Assembly (NCBI GenBank): GCA_018384365.1
Contig: JAHAYX010000018.1
Span: forward strand, 1 to 64,000
DNA: 64,000 bases
From: Clostridiaceae bacterium
Lineage (GTDB): Bacteria > Bacillota > Clostridia > Oscillospirales > QAMX01
Reading direction: 5' to 3'
Part shown: positions 33,932 through 42,300 of the stretch, in pieces
How positions within the stretch are numbered: position 1 is the stretch's first letter
Layout of the letters: every line of letters starts with the position of its first letter
Notes under the pieces: generated by a model
Seen by the model: the letters and a program-made list of their open reading frames with translations, nothing else
What the model was told of the DNA's origin: nothing
Databases searched by the model: none
Translations under genes and position numbers: made by a program

Positions 33932-35137
33932 TTGACAGATGAGACAAAGAAAAACTGCATGCAATTGCTGTCGCATCTGGAAGGCGTCAGCGGTGTGGCA
34001 TGCAGTATGCTGGACGCCGTGGAAATGCGGCTGTATGGCAATACGGAATTCTGTATGCAATGCCGCTATGCAGGCTGCGACCACTGCAACACGGCGCATT
34101 ATGGCTGCAGCGAGTCCTTCCGATGGGGCGGCCGCTATATTTATTACTGCACGGCCGGTTTGGTATTCACTGCGTCTCCGCTGCTGGGTGAAAATGGGGT
34201 TTCGGAGGGCGGCCTGATTGCCGGCCCGATGATACTGGGTGAAGAAGAGGATACCCTGTCTGCACTGGACGCGCCGTACCGCAGTCTTGCGGCATCTTTG
34301 CCGGTTTTGTCCACAGTACGCGTACGTGACCTTTCGGAGATTCTGGCTGTTATGACGGCGTATGTAAACGGCGCGCCGCATTTGCCGGGTATCCAGATGA
34401 AAACGGTGCCGGCGCACTTCACGGACCGCGGCAAGTTTTCAGATTACGAGGATGCGCGCTATTTTCTCGATGGCGAACGCCAGCTTCGGGCTTTTGTTGC
34501 CGCAAACGAGCGGGCAAAGGCACAGGCTCTGCTGAACGATCTGCTGGGACATATTTATTTTTCAAGCGGTTTCGATCTGAGTACCATAAAGGCCCGGGTA
34601 ATGGAGCTGATTGTTATTCTTTCCCGGGCGGTGATTGAGGCGGGCGCTGAAATGAGCGAGATCCTGCTGTATAACGCGGAATACTTCAATAATATCGAAC
34701 ACTTTACGGATCTGGAGGAAACGAGCGTCTGGCTGAGCGGCGTGATGCACCGTTTTATCAATTATACCTTTGACTTCCGCCGTGTGAAGCACGCAGATGT
34801 GGTGCATAAGATTATGGAGTATATACGCGGCAACTATCACCGGAAAATTACGCTTGAGGATATTGCCGGTCAGGTGTATCTGAGCCGTTCCTATATCAGC
34901 AGCCTGTTCAAGGAAGAAACGGGCTGCAGCCTGACGGGATACATCAACCATGTCCGGATCGAACAGAGCAAGCGGCTGCTGGCGGATAACAAAATTGCCC
35001 TGGTGGACATTGCCGGATTGTGCGGCTTTGAAGATCAGAGTTATTTTACAAAAGTGTTTAAAAAGGAAACCGGGATGCCCCCGAACCGCTATCGTGCCTT
35101 GCATGCCGGCAGCGTGCAATATTTCGAAGAATCATAA
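33932..35137 (+). CDS. PocR-domain sensor / AraC-family transcriptional regulator
   Basis: A 401-residue regulator. The N-terminal PocR ligand-sensing domain (about 1-165) has a dense Cys cluster at 41, 44, 49, 52 and 59, then the YYCTAGL motif with Cys73. A helical linker (190-290) leads to a C-terminal AraC/XylS DNA-binding domain with two helix-turn-helix motifs (ITLEDIAGQVYLSRSYISSLF and LVDIAGLCGFEDQSYFTKVF). PocR domains control propanediol/cobalamin and methyltransferase genes. The TTG at 33932 is chosen because AAGGAG lies 9 bases upstream; the frame upstream overlaps the divergent gene and lacks a ribosome site. Confidence 0.88.
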   Translation: MTDETKKNCMQLLSHLEGVSGVACSMLDAVEMRLYGNTEFCMQCRYAGCDHCNTAHYGCSESFRWGGRYIYYCTAGLVFTASPLLGENGVSEGGLIAGPMILGEEEDTLSALDAPYRSLAASLPVLSTVRVRDLSEILAVMTAYVNGAPHLPGIQMKTVPAHFTDRGKFSDYEDARYFLDGERQLRAFVAANERAKAQALLNDLLGHIYFSSGFDLSTIKARVMELIVILSRAVIEAGAEMSEILLYNAEYFNNIEHFTDLEETSVWLSGVMHRFINYTFDFRRVKHADVVHKIMEYIRGNYHRKITLEDIAGQVYLSRSYISSLFKEETGCSLTGYINHVRIEQSKRLLADNKIALVDIAGLCGFEDQSYFTKVFKKETGMPPNRYRALHAGSVQYFEES

Positions 35138-35230
35138 TATTTTTATAAAATCAAAAAATTATACTATCTTTCGCCCGGACTATCCCCTAAAATGAGAACA
35201 GGAATTTGACTGTTCACGGAGGTTTTTGAT

Positions 35231-35875
35231 ATGGTACGCATGGAAGAAATCAGCGAATTTCTGCAGAAGGGCCGCGCGCGCAATGTGAAGCAGCTTGTGG
35301 AGGAGGCTCTTTCCGAGGGAACTGCGCCCGGCGTGATTCTGGAAGAGGGACTTTTAGCCGGCATGGGTGTGATCGGCGAAAAATTCAAGAATAACGAGGT
35401 GTTTGTGCCGGAAGTGCTGATTGCCGCGCGTGCTTTGAATGCCGGACTGGATATTCTGCGTCCGAAGCTCGCGGAATCCGGCGTGGAGGCCAAGGGTACG
35501 GCCGTGATCGGCACGGTGAAAGGCGATCTCCACGATATCGGCAAGAATATCGTGAAAATTATGTTTGAAGGACACGGCATCCAGGTCGTAGATCTGGGCG
35601 TGGATGTATCGGCGGAGCAGTTTGTAGACGCTGCGGTGGAAAATCATGCAAATTTGATTTGCTGCTCTGCACTCTTAACGACGACTATGGGCGAAATGGG
35701 CCGGGTCGTTGAAATCCTGAAGGAACGCGGCCTGCGCGACAGCGTGAAGGTGATGGTCGGCGGCGCGCCGATCACCCAGAGCTTCTGCGACTCGATCGGT
35801 GCAGACGCTTATGCGCCGGACGCTGCAACCGGTGCGGAAGCGGCGATCCGACTCCTTGGCGAAATGGAAGGCTGA
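35231..35875 (+). CDS. Corrinoid (B12-binding) methyl carrier protein, MtaC/MtbC/MttC type
   Basis: A 214-residue two-domain corrinoid protein: a helical cap (B12-binding 2, residues 1-88) and a Rossmann-like cobalamin domain with GDLHDIG at 98-104, where His101 is the expected lower cobalt ligand. In methyltransferase systems it carries the methyl group from a substrate-specific MtxB enzyme to MtxA or to the acetyl-CoA pathway. CGGAGG precedes the ATG. It lies 93 bp after the PocR/AraC gene and is followed by a terminator; no methyltransferase gene is adjacent. Confidence 0.94.
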   Translation: MVRMEEISEFLQKGRARNVKQLVEEALSEGTAPGVILEEGLLAGMGVIGEKFKNNEVFVPEVLIAARALNAGLDILRPKLAESGVEAKGTAVIGTVKGDLHDIGKNIVKIMFEGHGIQVVDLGVDVSAEQFVDAAVENHANLICCSALLTTTMGEMGRVVEILKERGLRDSVKVMVGGAPITQSFCDSIGADAYAPDAATGAEAAIRLLGEMEG

Positions 35876-35889
35876 GTGTTTGAAAAATG

Positions 35890-35926
35890 AAAAGTCCGTT
35901 GTTTCAAAAAACAGCGGACTTTTTTG
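35890..35926 (+). terminator. Terminator of the corrinoid protein gene
   Basis: A 13-bp imperfect stem (AAAGTCCGtTGTT / AACAgCGGACTTT) is followed by a T run, 14 bases after the stop codon. Confidence 0.9.
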
Positions 35927-35983
35927 CTGTCCGGAAAGAACAGAACGCCTACGCGATGCGGATTCTTACCCGTAAATTGATAG

Positions 35984-36018
35984 AAAAAACGCCTCCGTCC
36001 ATTCCTGACGGAGGCGTC
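35984..36018 (-). terminator. Terminator of the GH3 gene
   Basis: The stem ACGCCTCCGTC / GACGGAGGCGT is followed on the minus strand by TTTTTTC, 34 bases past the GH3 stop codon. Confidence 0.9.
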
Positions 36019-36051
36019 GCTTGTTTGATTTCGGGAACTGGTTCTGCACGC

Positions 36052-38445
36052 TTACAGAACGGCTGCATCGGCGTAGAAACCGCGCTTTGCGGGGTCAATT
36101 TCGATCGTCTTTGCCTGCGTAAAGACCTTGCAGTCCTTTCTTGTGACGCTGTCAGATCCGATGTAGAAGGCAAAGTCGCCTTCCTCAAGCACCCATTTGT
36201 TTTCGCGGTTGATGAAAGCAAACTGGTCGGCGCGGACGGTAAAGCTGACGGTTTTGGTTTCCTTCGGCTCCAATGTCACGCGGCAGAAGCCCGCAAGCTC
36301 CTGATACGGACGGATCTTGGAACCAAGCAAATCTCTGGCATACAGCTGCACGACCTCGTCGCCCTTCACGTCGCCGGTGTTGGTCACATCAACGCGGATG
36401 GTAAGCACCGGATTCTCACTGCCGTCCGAGGTAAGGGTCATATTGTCGTATGCAAAGCTCGTGTAGCTCAGACCGTAGCCGAACGGGAGCAGAATCGGGC
36501 GCGGCAGCTCGCGGTAGCCGTTGGTCAGGCCGCAGGTCAGCCGGTGGGTTCCGTTGTTCATATAGTGATAGACGGGGCCAACGCCTTCGGCATAGGGGAC
36601 ATCAAAGGGCAGGCGTCCGCCGGGGTTGTATGCACCGGTTAAAACGTCCGCAATGGCGTCCGAACCCCATGTGTTCGGCAGCCACGCCTCGAGCACGGCG
36701 TCCGCGGCATCGAAGGCCTTCGCGTCGATCATCGGACGCTCGTCGGTATGGACGATGATGCACTTCTTTGCAGCAGCACAGACGAGCTGTACGAGTTCAC
36801 TCTGCGCCGCAGGCAGACCGACATGGCTGTTGTCCGTGCCTTCTCCGTTATTCGTCATCGGACCCCATCCGCACTTGGAGCCAACGGTCAGAATTACCAC
36901 GTCCGCATCCTGCGCAGCGGCAACAGCTTCCTCAAATTCGGTATCCTCCGGATCGAGATAGCTGCATCCGCGCACATACACGCTGTTTGGGAAAACATCG
37001 TGGATGGCTTCGAAGATCGTGCGGCTTTCCGGATACAACTTCTGAAGGCGGCGGTCGATCAGCGTAAGCGCTTCCTCCGCCGTGAACGGGAAGGTGCGTG
37101 CAGGTCTCGGCGTTTCATCAAGCGGATTGAATTCTCTGGCCATCGGCGGTCTGCTTTCCGTTCCGATCTGCTCCAGCTTTGCAAGGTTCATGTCAACGAG
37201 TGTGGCGAAAATATAACCGGAATACAGGAATCTGCGGTTGTTGCCCGTCGGGCCGATCACGGCGACGCGGACGTTTTGATCCCGAAGCGGCAGTACACCG
37301 TTGTTTTTCGTCAGGGTTATGGTACGGCGCGCGGCTTCCTTTGCTTTTTCGGTGTTTTCCGGGTTATAGAATGTGTCTTTGATGGTGTCTTCCTTTGGCA
37401 TCGGGTCTTCAAACAGACCCAATTCGAATTTGAACTTCAAAACGCGCAGACAGGCGGTGTCAATATCCTCCTCTGTCACGAGGCCCTTTTCATACGCCTC
37501 CAGAAGCGGTTTATCATAGGCAACAGGCGCCGGGCACTCAATGTCCAATCCTGCCTTGAGGCACTGTGCCGCGGCATCCGGAAGATCCTTCGCGGTGCGG
37601 AAATTGTACACCAGACGCTGAATCGAACTATAATCGCTGGTAACAGGCCCATCAAAGCCAAGGTCCCCGCGCAGCATATCCGTCAGGATGCTGTGGCTCG
37701 CGCATACCGGCTCTCCATTGATCTCGCAGTAGGAATTCATAACGCTGCCGATTCCTGCCATGTGGATTGCGGCGTCAAACGGCTTTGCATATATCTCCCG
37801 CAGTTCGCGCGCGTCTGCTACGGTTCTTGTCTGATTGATACCGCCTTCGCTCGCACCGTGACCGAGGAAGTGCTTGCCGGTCGCGGAAGCACCGTTTTTC
37901 AAATCATCGGTCTGTATGCCCTTGACAAAGGCAACGCTCATCCTGGCAGAGAGGGTGGGATCCGGGCCGTAGGTCTCGCTGATACGCCCCCAGCGTATAT
38001 CGCGCGATACGTCAAGTACGGGCGAGAGTGCCTGCCGATACCCGACGGCCAGCATTTGTTTTCTTGTACGATCCGCCATGTCCTGCACGATGTCCGGGTC
38101 AAAAGATGCTGCAAGACCGATGGAGGTCGGGAAGACGGTCGCAAAATTCATACACAAACCGCTGAGCGCTTCGTTGTGCATAATTACGGGGATCCCAAAA
38201 CGGGAGGATGCCATACAGTGCTCCTGTCCTTTGCGGATGGCGGCAGCGGTTTCTTCGGGGCTCTCGTGAACAAGTATACCCTCCGGATACATTTCGCCCA
38301 TACCGTTTTCGAATTCATAGGTTTCCGGCGGTTTCAATGCGCATTGCAGCTGCTTGACTTTTTCCTCGATTGTCATGCGGCTGAGAAGGTCGTTTGCGCG
38401 TTCAAGCGGAGACAGTGTGGCATCGAGATACGGGAATATTGGCAT
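36052..38445 (-). CDS. Glycoside hydrolase family 3 (beta-glucosidase/beta-xylosidase type)
   Basis: A 797-residue GH3 enzyme with no signal peptide, so probably cytosolic and acting on imported oligosaccharides. The N-terminal TIM barrel carries KHFLGHGASEGG near residue 195 and the nucleophile motif GPVTSDYSS with Asp near 270. The alpha/beta sandwich domain has DADVVILTVG near 515, and a C-terminal fibronectin-III-like domain begins at FGYGLSYTSF near 660. The substrate (glucoside, xyloside or arabinoside) cannot be read from sequence. GAAAGGAG precedes the ATG. Confidence 0.95.
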   Translation of the reverse strand: MPIFPYLDATLSPLERANDLLSRMTIEEKVKQLQCALKPPETYEFENGMGEMYPEGILVHESPEETAAAIRKGQEHCMASSRFGIPVIMHNEALSGLCMNFATVFPTSIGLAASFDPDIVQDMADRTRKQMLAVGYRQALSPVLDVSRDIRWGRISETYGPDPTLSARMSVAFVKGIQTDDLKNGASATGKHFLGHGASEGGINQTRTVADARELREIYAKPFDAAIHMAGIGSVMNSYCEINGEPVCASHSILTDMLRGDLGFDGPVTSDYSSIQRLVYNFRTAKDLPDAAAQCLKAGLDIECPAPVAYDKPLLEAYEKGLVTEEDIDTACLRVLKFKFELGLFEDPMPKEDTIKDTFYNPENTEKAKEAARRTITLTKNNGVLPLRDQNVRVAVIGPTGNNRRFLYSGYIFATLVDMNLAKLEQIGTESRPPMAREFNPLDETPRPARTFPFTAEEALTLIDRRLQKLYPESRTIFEAIHDVFPNSVYVRGCSYLDPEDTEFEEAVAAAQDADVVILTVGSKCGWGPMTNNGEGTDNSHVGLPAAQSELVQLVCAAAKKCIIVHTDERPMIDAKAFDAADAVLEAWLPNTWGSDAIADVLTGAYNPGGRLPFDVPYAEGVGPVYHYMNNGTHRLTCGLTNGYRELPRPILLPFGYGLSYTSFAYDNMTLTSDGSENPVLTIRVDVTNTGDVKGDEVVQLYARDLLGSKIRPYQELAGFCRVTLEPKETKTVSFTVRADQFAFINRENKWVLEEGDFAFYIGSDSVTRKDCKVFTQAKTIEIDPAKRGFYADAAVL

Positions 38446-38618
38446 AAAAAACTCCTTTCAGGTTGACTGAGACAGGAAAATATGTAGATTTCGGCAGTTT
38501 TCCTGCCACAACCGGTAGTCTGCATGTGATTGGATGATTCGAAAGCGGGATGTCAGCGCTGTTGTGATTGTTTGCCTTTCCGCTTTCGTCTCGTCTCAGG
38601 GAATTTCATTTATTATCC

Positions 38619-38646
38619 ATTATATCAGATTTCAGGATAATCGCAA
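38619..38646 (-). promoter_or_regulatory. Promoter of the GH3 gene
   Basis: On the minus strand, TTGCGA (plus 38641-38646) and a consensus TATAAT (plus 38619-38624) are separated by 16 bases. The -35 element overlaps the palindrome at 38642-38658. Confidence 0.7.
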
Positions 38647-38658
38647 GAGTCTCTTGCG
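38642..38658. promoter_or_regulatory. 17-bp perfect palindrome, candidate operator
   Basis: CGCAAGAG-T-CTCTTGCG is a perfect 8-bp inverted repeat around one base, covering the -35 element of the GH3 promoter. The size and symmetry fit a dimeric LacI- or GntR-type repressor site. No repressor gene lies in the neighbourhood. Confidence 0.6.
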
Positions 38659-38723
38659 GAAAAGCGAAGGCTGGGGACTCTTTTCGCCTGCACAGGAGCA
38701 TCGACAGAATATGCGGCAGACAC

Positions 38724-38752
38724 TTGATTTTTCAAACAAAGCAGGCTATATT
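38724..38752 (+). promoter_or_regulatory. Promoter of the GH-A-like gene
   Basis: TTGATT at 38724-38729 and TATATT at 38747-38752 are 17 bases apart. The half-palindrome AACGG-AA-CCGTT (38763-38774) lies where early transcribed bases would be, a usual repressor position. Confidence 0.65.
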
Positions 38753-38833
38753 GAATAGTACGAACGGAACCGTTAAGATGTGGTCCGTCGATACGGGGCG
38801 ACCCGAAAAAACGAAAAGAAAAGGAAACGGGAG

Positions 38834-40948
38834 ATGAACAAAGGTTTATATTTTATGGGATGGTATCGCGATATGTGGAATTACCATCCGAGTTTGCCGA
38901 TGAAAAATATGCAGATGATCGAAGATATCGAGGATATCCATGCCAATATGCTGATCTGGTCCTGTTTGGGCAGCGGAGCAATCGGCCTTCCGTATCTCGA
39001 TCGCGAGGCCAATGACGATACGCCGCCGCGTATGCGCCTGTATGGCTTCATGAATGACAGCGAATTTTGCGCGGAGTGTAAAAAACGCGGTATTCGGGTG
39101 TTTTCCGTACTGTGGAAAGGGCAGCTTTGGGAATTCGGCGCGGAATGGAACGAAGATGAGAGCCGTCTGCTCTCGCTGAACATCCTGCGCGGCGCTTCCG
39201 AAAACAAAAAATACCTTGGCATGAGCGAACTTTCGACGAACCGCTACCCGAAAGTGTTCAAGCCCATGGAAACGTATTTCCCCGATGGGCTGACCAACTG
39301 CTTTGGTGAAAAGGCTGTGGATTTCCTGGAGGAATTCAAGTCGGTTTCGTTGGAGGGCCGCAATATCCTCTCTGCCTGGTTAATGGCGCCGGAGCACGAC
39401 CACAAATGCTACACGCCGTGCTGCAACAAGGACTCCTATTTGAAATACATGAAGCGTGATGTGGAAATGATGATCGATGCAGGCGCAGGCGGTCTGCACA
39501 TCGACGAATATGATACGCAGAAACACGTCACCAGCAATGCGGGCTGCTTCTGCCGCGAATGTGTCGCAAAATTCCGGGATTATCTCCGCAAAAACAAAAT
39601 TGCGCTGCCGGAGGATGCCGGCGATCCGGAAACGTTTGATTACCGCGCATATCTGCTGGCAAAGGGATATCGGGACGAAGACCTGCTTGCCTGCAATGCA
39701 AACGCCCGCTGGGATATTCCGCTCTATCGTCATTTCTTCGATATGCAGATGGCGTCGGTGGAATGGGTCGTCCGTGAGCTCTCACAGCACGCGAAGGCCT
39801 ATTCTCAAAAAACGCGCGGGGAGGATTTCCCGGTTACCGCGAATCTCTACCAGTGCTATCCGCTTGCCGACAGTGTCAAAAAGTATCTCGATATCCTGGC
39901 CGGCGAAAAAACCAACCTCCAGCTGCGTCAGGATGGCTGGTATCGCTTTGCAACAGGCTGGCTGAACGGAAAAGACTGCTGTTTCGCGGAGGACCCCAAT
40001 GCGTATATCCGCGAAATCGTCACGGATATCAAAGACGGGATCAACGACCGGTTCATTCTGTTCGCTATAGAACCGATTGCGCACGGGTTCCACATTGCGT
40101 TCCCCTATGGTTCCTGGCTGCAAAACCAGGTGAAGGATGCATTCTGGCCGGATCTGCGTCTGCTGCGCCGTCTTGGCCCGTGGCTTGACGAACAGGATGC
40201 GTTCTTCGGCAAAAAGCACATCGCGGATATCGGCATCGTCTACGATTCGCCGTCTGCCTATGAAAATTGCGTCAGCGAACCGTTCTGGAACGGCGTCGAG
40301 CCCCAGAAGGTGGATCTGACCGGCGTCACAGACCTTGGCAGGCAGGGTGGCTTCGCAGGCCAGGGGAATTTCGGCCACTTCTTTAAGCTGGTACAGGACC
40401 TTTCCAACCGTCATGTGCTCTATAATGTGCTCTTTGAAAGCGCCGATGAGCCGCTGACCCGTGAAAGACTTGCGGGATACCGCACCATCGTGGTACCGGA
40501 CGCTTTCCTGATGGATGAGGCCAATGCCGCAGTGCTCAATGACTTTACAGCGCAGGGCGGCACGGTGATTTCTCTGGAAAGAAAAATAGATGCGCTGCAG
40601 GTGGAGACATCCTACACGGCAGCAGATGCCGGTGCGCTGGTGGACAAACTGGCCGCATCCGCCACGTATCTCTCCGCTCCGGAATCTCCGCTTTATGGCA
40701 TGGATCTGCGCGAGACCGAAACCGGCTGCGCACTCCATCTGGTGAATTATCACTATAACGAGAAAACGCATCGGATCGATCCGCTTCCGGAATTGAAATT
40801 CGGCCTGCATTTCGCAGCCGGTGCGGTAAAGGCGCACTGCTTCCCCGAAAATCCGGATCTGCGCGTAACGCTGGAGGGCGACACGCTCCGCGTCGAAAAC
40901 GCCGGCATCTATACCATTCTGGAAATCACGAAACCGGCAGCGGAATAA
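38834..40948 (+). CDS. Putative GH-A-type TIM-barrel glycosidase (GH42/GHL6-like), uncharacterised
   Basis: A 704-residue protein without signal peptide. The N-terminal half looks like a TIM barrel (GLYFMGWYRDMWNYHP, GGLHIDEYD near residue 219-227, FAIEPIAHGFHIAFPYG near 415), and the region from about 520 (RTIVVPDAFLMDEANAAVL, then GGTVISLER) resembles the beta-galactosidase trimerisation domain. A Cys cluster, CYTPCC near 192-197 and CFCREC at 238-243, recalls the zinc site of GH42 enzymes. I cannot assign a CAZy family with certainty. The ATG at 38834 follows AAAAGGA; upstream frame is not conserved-looking. Confidence 0.65.
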   Translation: MNKGLYFMGWYRDMWNYHPSLPMKNMQMIEDIEDIHANMLIWSCLGSGAIGLPYLDREANDDTPPRMRLYGFMNDSEFCAECKKRGIRVFSVLWKGQLWEFGAEWNEDESRLLSLNILRGASENKKYLGMSELSTNRYPKVFKPMETYFPDGLTNCFGEKAVDFLEEFKSVSLEGRNILSAWLMAPEHDHKCYTPCCNKDSYLKYMKRDVEMMIDAGAGGLHIDEYDTQKHVTSNAGCFCRECVAKFRDYLRKNKIALPEDAGDPETFDYRAYLLAKGYRDEDLLACNANARWDIPLYRHFFDMQMASVEWVVRELSQHAKAYSQKTRGEDFPVTANLYQCYPLADSVKKYLDILAGEKTNLQLRQDGWYRFATGWLNGKDCCFAEDPNAYIREIVTDIKDGINDRFILFAIEPIAHGFHIAFPYGSWLQNQVKDAFWPDLRLLRRLGPWLDEQDAFFGKKHIADIGIVYDSPSAYENCVSEPFWNGVEPQKVDLTGVTDLGRQGGFAGQGNFGHFFKLVQDLSNRHVLYNVLFESADEPLTRERLAGYRTIVVPDAFLMDEANAAVLNDFTAQGGTVISLERKIDALQVETSYTAADAGALVDKLAASATYLSAPESPLYGMDLRETETGCALHLVNYHYNEKTHRIDPLPELKFGLHFAAGAVKAHCFPENPDLRVTLEGDTLRVENAGIYTILEITKPAAE

Positions 40949-41019
40949 TCCGCTTCCCTCCTGCGATGGGATTCCGCGAAAACGGGACGGCATATTGTCC
41001 CTGCTATTCTGATAGGACA

Positions 41020-41055
41020 AAAGGACGGTACAAACTGTACCGTCCTTTGCTTTTT
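41020..41055 (+). terminator. Terminator of the GH-A-like gene
   Basis: A perfect 13-bp stem (AAAGGACGGTACA / TGTACCGTCCTTT) has a 3-nt loop, followed by GCTTTTTC. It may also serve the converging flavoprotein gene. Confidence 0.88.
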
Positions 41056-41097
41056 CTATGTATTTTTCAGCTTTTTTGCACAACCCTGCGGGAGAAC

Positions 41098-41721
41098 TCA
41101 GCGAATGAAGTTTGTGCGTGCGATCGGCTCCGCTGTGGGAACGGAGATCCCGGCCTTTCGTCCGGCTTCGAAGGAGCGGAGCATCCAGGCCATGTTGCGC
41201 GCAAGCGTGCGCATGGTCTGCAGGCCTTCTGCATCCTGCTGTGCATCGGCGGCATTGGCACCATGCACCATATTCCAGTACTGCGAGGGGACAACCGGCA
41301 TATTGGCAATCGTGAAATATTTATTCAGAGAATCAAAGGCTGCGGTTGCGCCGCCTCTGCGGCAGCAGACAACTGCCGCACCGGGTTTATAGGCAAAATT
41401 GCGTTTCCCCGCATAAAAAGCACGGTCGAGTACAGCGTGTAGGGCTCCCGCAGGTCCGGCAAAATGAACGGGAGAACCGAAGATGAACCCATCACACGAT
41501 GCTGCTTTCTCTATAATCGTATTGACCGGGTCATCCTGAAAAACACAGCGGCCGGTTTTGCCGCAGGAACGGCAATCGATACAGCCGTGGACAGCCGCCG
41601 TGCCAAGGTGATAGATTTCCGTCTCGATGCCTTCTTCCTTTAGCACACGCGCTGCCTCGGAAAGGGCCGCATAGGTTGTGCCGTGCGCGTGCGGACTGCC
41701 ATTCAACAACAAAACTTTCAT
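41098..41721 (-). CDS. NADPH-dependent FMN reductase / iron-sulfur flavoprotein-like
   Basis: A 207-residue flavodoxin-fold protein. The FMN-phosphate loop is LLLNGSPHAHGTTYAAL at residues 4-20; the segment GSPVHFAGPAGALHAVLDRAF is near 82-102. A Cys motif CIDCRSCGKTGRC (about 47-59) resembles the compact cluster site of iron-sulfur flavoproteins, so it may carry an Fe-S centre. The physiological partner is unknown. AGGAGG precedes the ATG. Confidence 0.88.
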   Translation of the reverse strand: MKVLLLNGSPHAHGTTYAALSEAARVLKEEGIETEIYHLGTAAVHGCIDCRSCGKTGRCVFQDDPVNTIIEKAASCDGFIFGSPVHFAGPAGALHAVLDRAFYAGKRNFAYKPGAAVVCCRRGGATAAFDSLNKYFTIANMPVVPSQYWNMVHGANAADAQQDAEGLQTMRTLARNMAWMLRSFEAGRKAGISVPTAEPIARTNFIR

Positions 41722-41750
41722 AATACTCCTCCTGTTTGCGTGATATCCTT

Positions 41751-41779
41751 ATCTTATCATATGGGGAGGAGTTAGGCAA
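41751..41779 (-). promoter_or_regulatory. Promoter of the FMN reductase gene
   Basis: On the minus strand, TTGCCT (plus 41774-41779) and TAAGAT (plus 41751-41756) are 17 bases apart, about 30 bases before the start codon. Confidence 0.55.
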
Positions 41780-41790
41780 GCCGCCGCGGC

Positions 41791-42300
41791 TTAGCCAAGG
41801 AGCCGGACCGTCAGCGCGGCCATGAGAAACGCGGCGGCGTCTGCCGCCAGTGCGGCGGGGACGGCATACCGCGTTTTTGTGACACCTGCCGCGCCGAAAT
41901 AGACGGCAATGGTGTAAAACGTGGTTTCGGAAGATCCCAGCATTATGGCGGCAACCCGGCCGATGAAGCTGTCCGGGCCAAATTCGCGCAGGATGTCGGC
42001 ACCTGCGGCAAGTGCACCGGAGCCGGAAAAGGGTTTGATCAGAATGAGCAGCAGAGTTTCCGCCGGGATCCCGACCTTTGCAAGGACCGGCCCCAGCAAA
42101 TGCGCCAGGCACTCGATTGCGCCGGAGGCCCGCAGCATGGAAACGGCAGTCAGCAGTGCAAGCAGGGAAGGCAGAATTCCCAGCGCCGTGTCAAGCCCTT
42201 CCCGCGCACCGCGGATGAAAACCGAGAATACCGGCGTCTTTCGAAACAGCCCGACCGTCACAATGCCGCAGATCAGGAGGGGCAGAATGAGATCGCTCAT
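41791..42300 (-). CDS. spmB: Spore maturation protein SpmB
   Basis: A 169-residue membrane protein of the nucleoside-recognition/Gate fold. ILPSLLALLTAVSMLRASGA near residue 42 and LIKPFSGSGALAAGADILREFGPDSFIG near 87, then GSSETTFYTIAVYFG near 121, are family signatures. SpmA and SpmB together promote spore core dehydration and heat resistance in Bacillus and Clostridium. The start codon overlaps the spmA stop codon by 4 bases (ATGA), indicating coupled translation. Confidence 0.93.
   Translation of the reverse strand: MSDLILPLLICGIVTVGLFRKTPVFSVFIRGAREGLDTALGILPSLLALLTAVSMLRASGAIECLAHLLGPVLAKVGIPAETLLLILIKPFSGSGALAAGADILREFGPDSFIGRVAAIMLGSSETTFYTIAVYFGAAGVTKTRYAVPAALAADAAAFLMAALTVRLLG

Larger units (their letters stand above)
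38446..38833. other. Divergent control region between the GH3 and GH-A-like genes
   Basis: These 388 bases contain no credible gene. They hold a promoter on each strand (38619-38646 minus, 38724-38752 plus), a 17-bp perfect palindrome on the minus promoter and a second, smaller palindrome just downstream of the plus promoter. The arrangement suggests substrate-dependent repression of both glycosidase genes. Confidence 0.6.

Noticed and set aside
36748-38466. A 572-codon open frame on the plus strand
   Set aside because: Antisense to the GH3 gene, whose motifs and ribosome site are clear.
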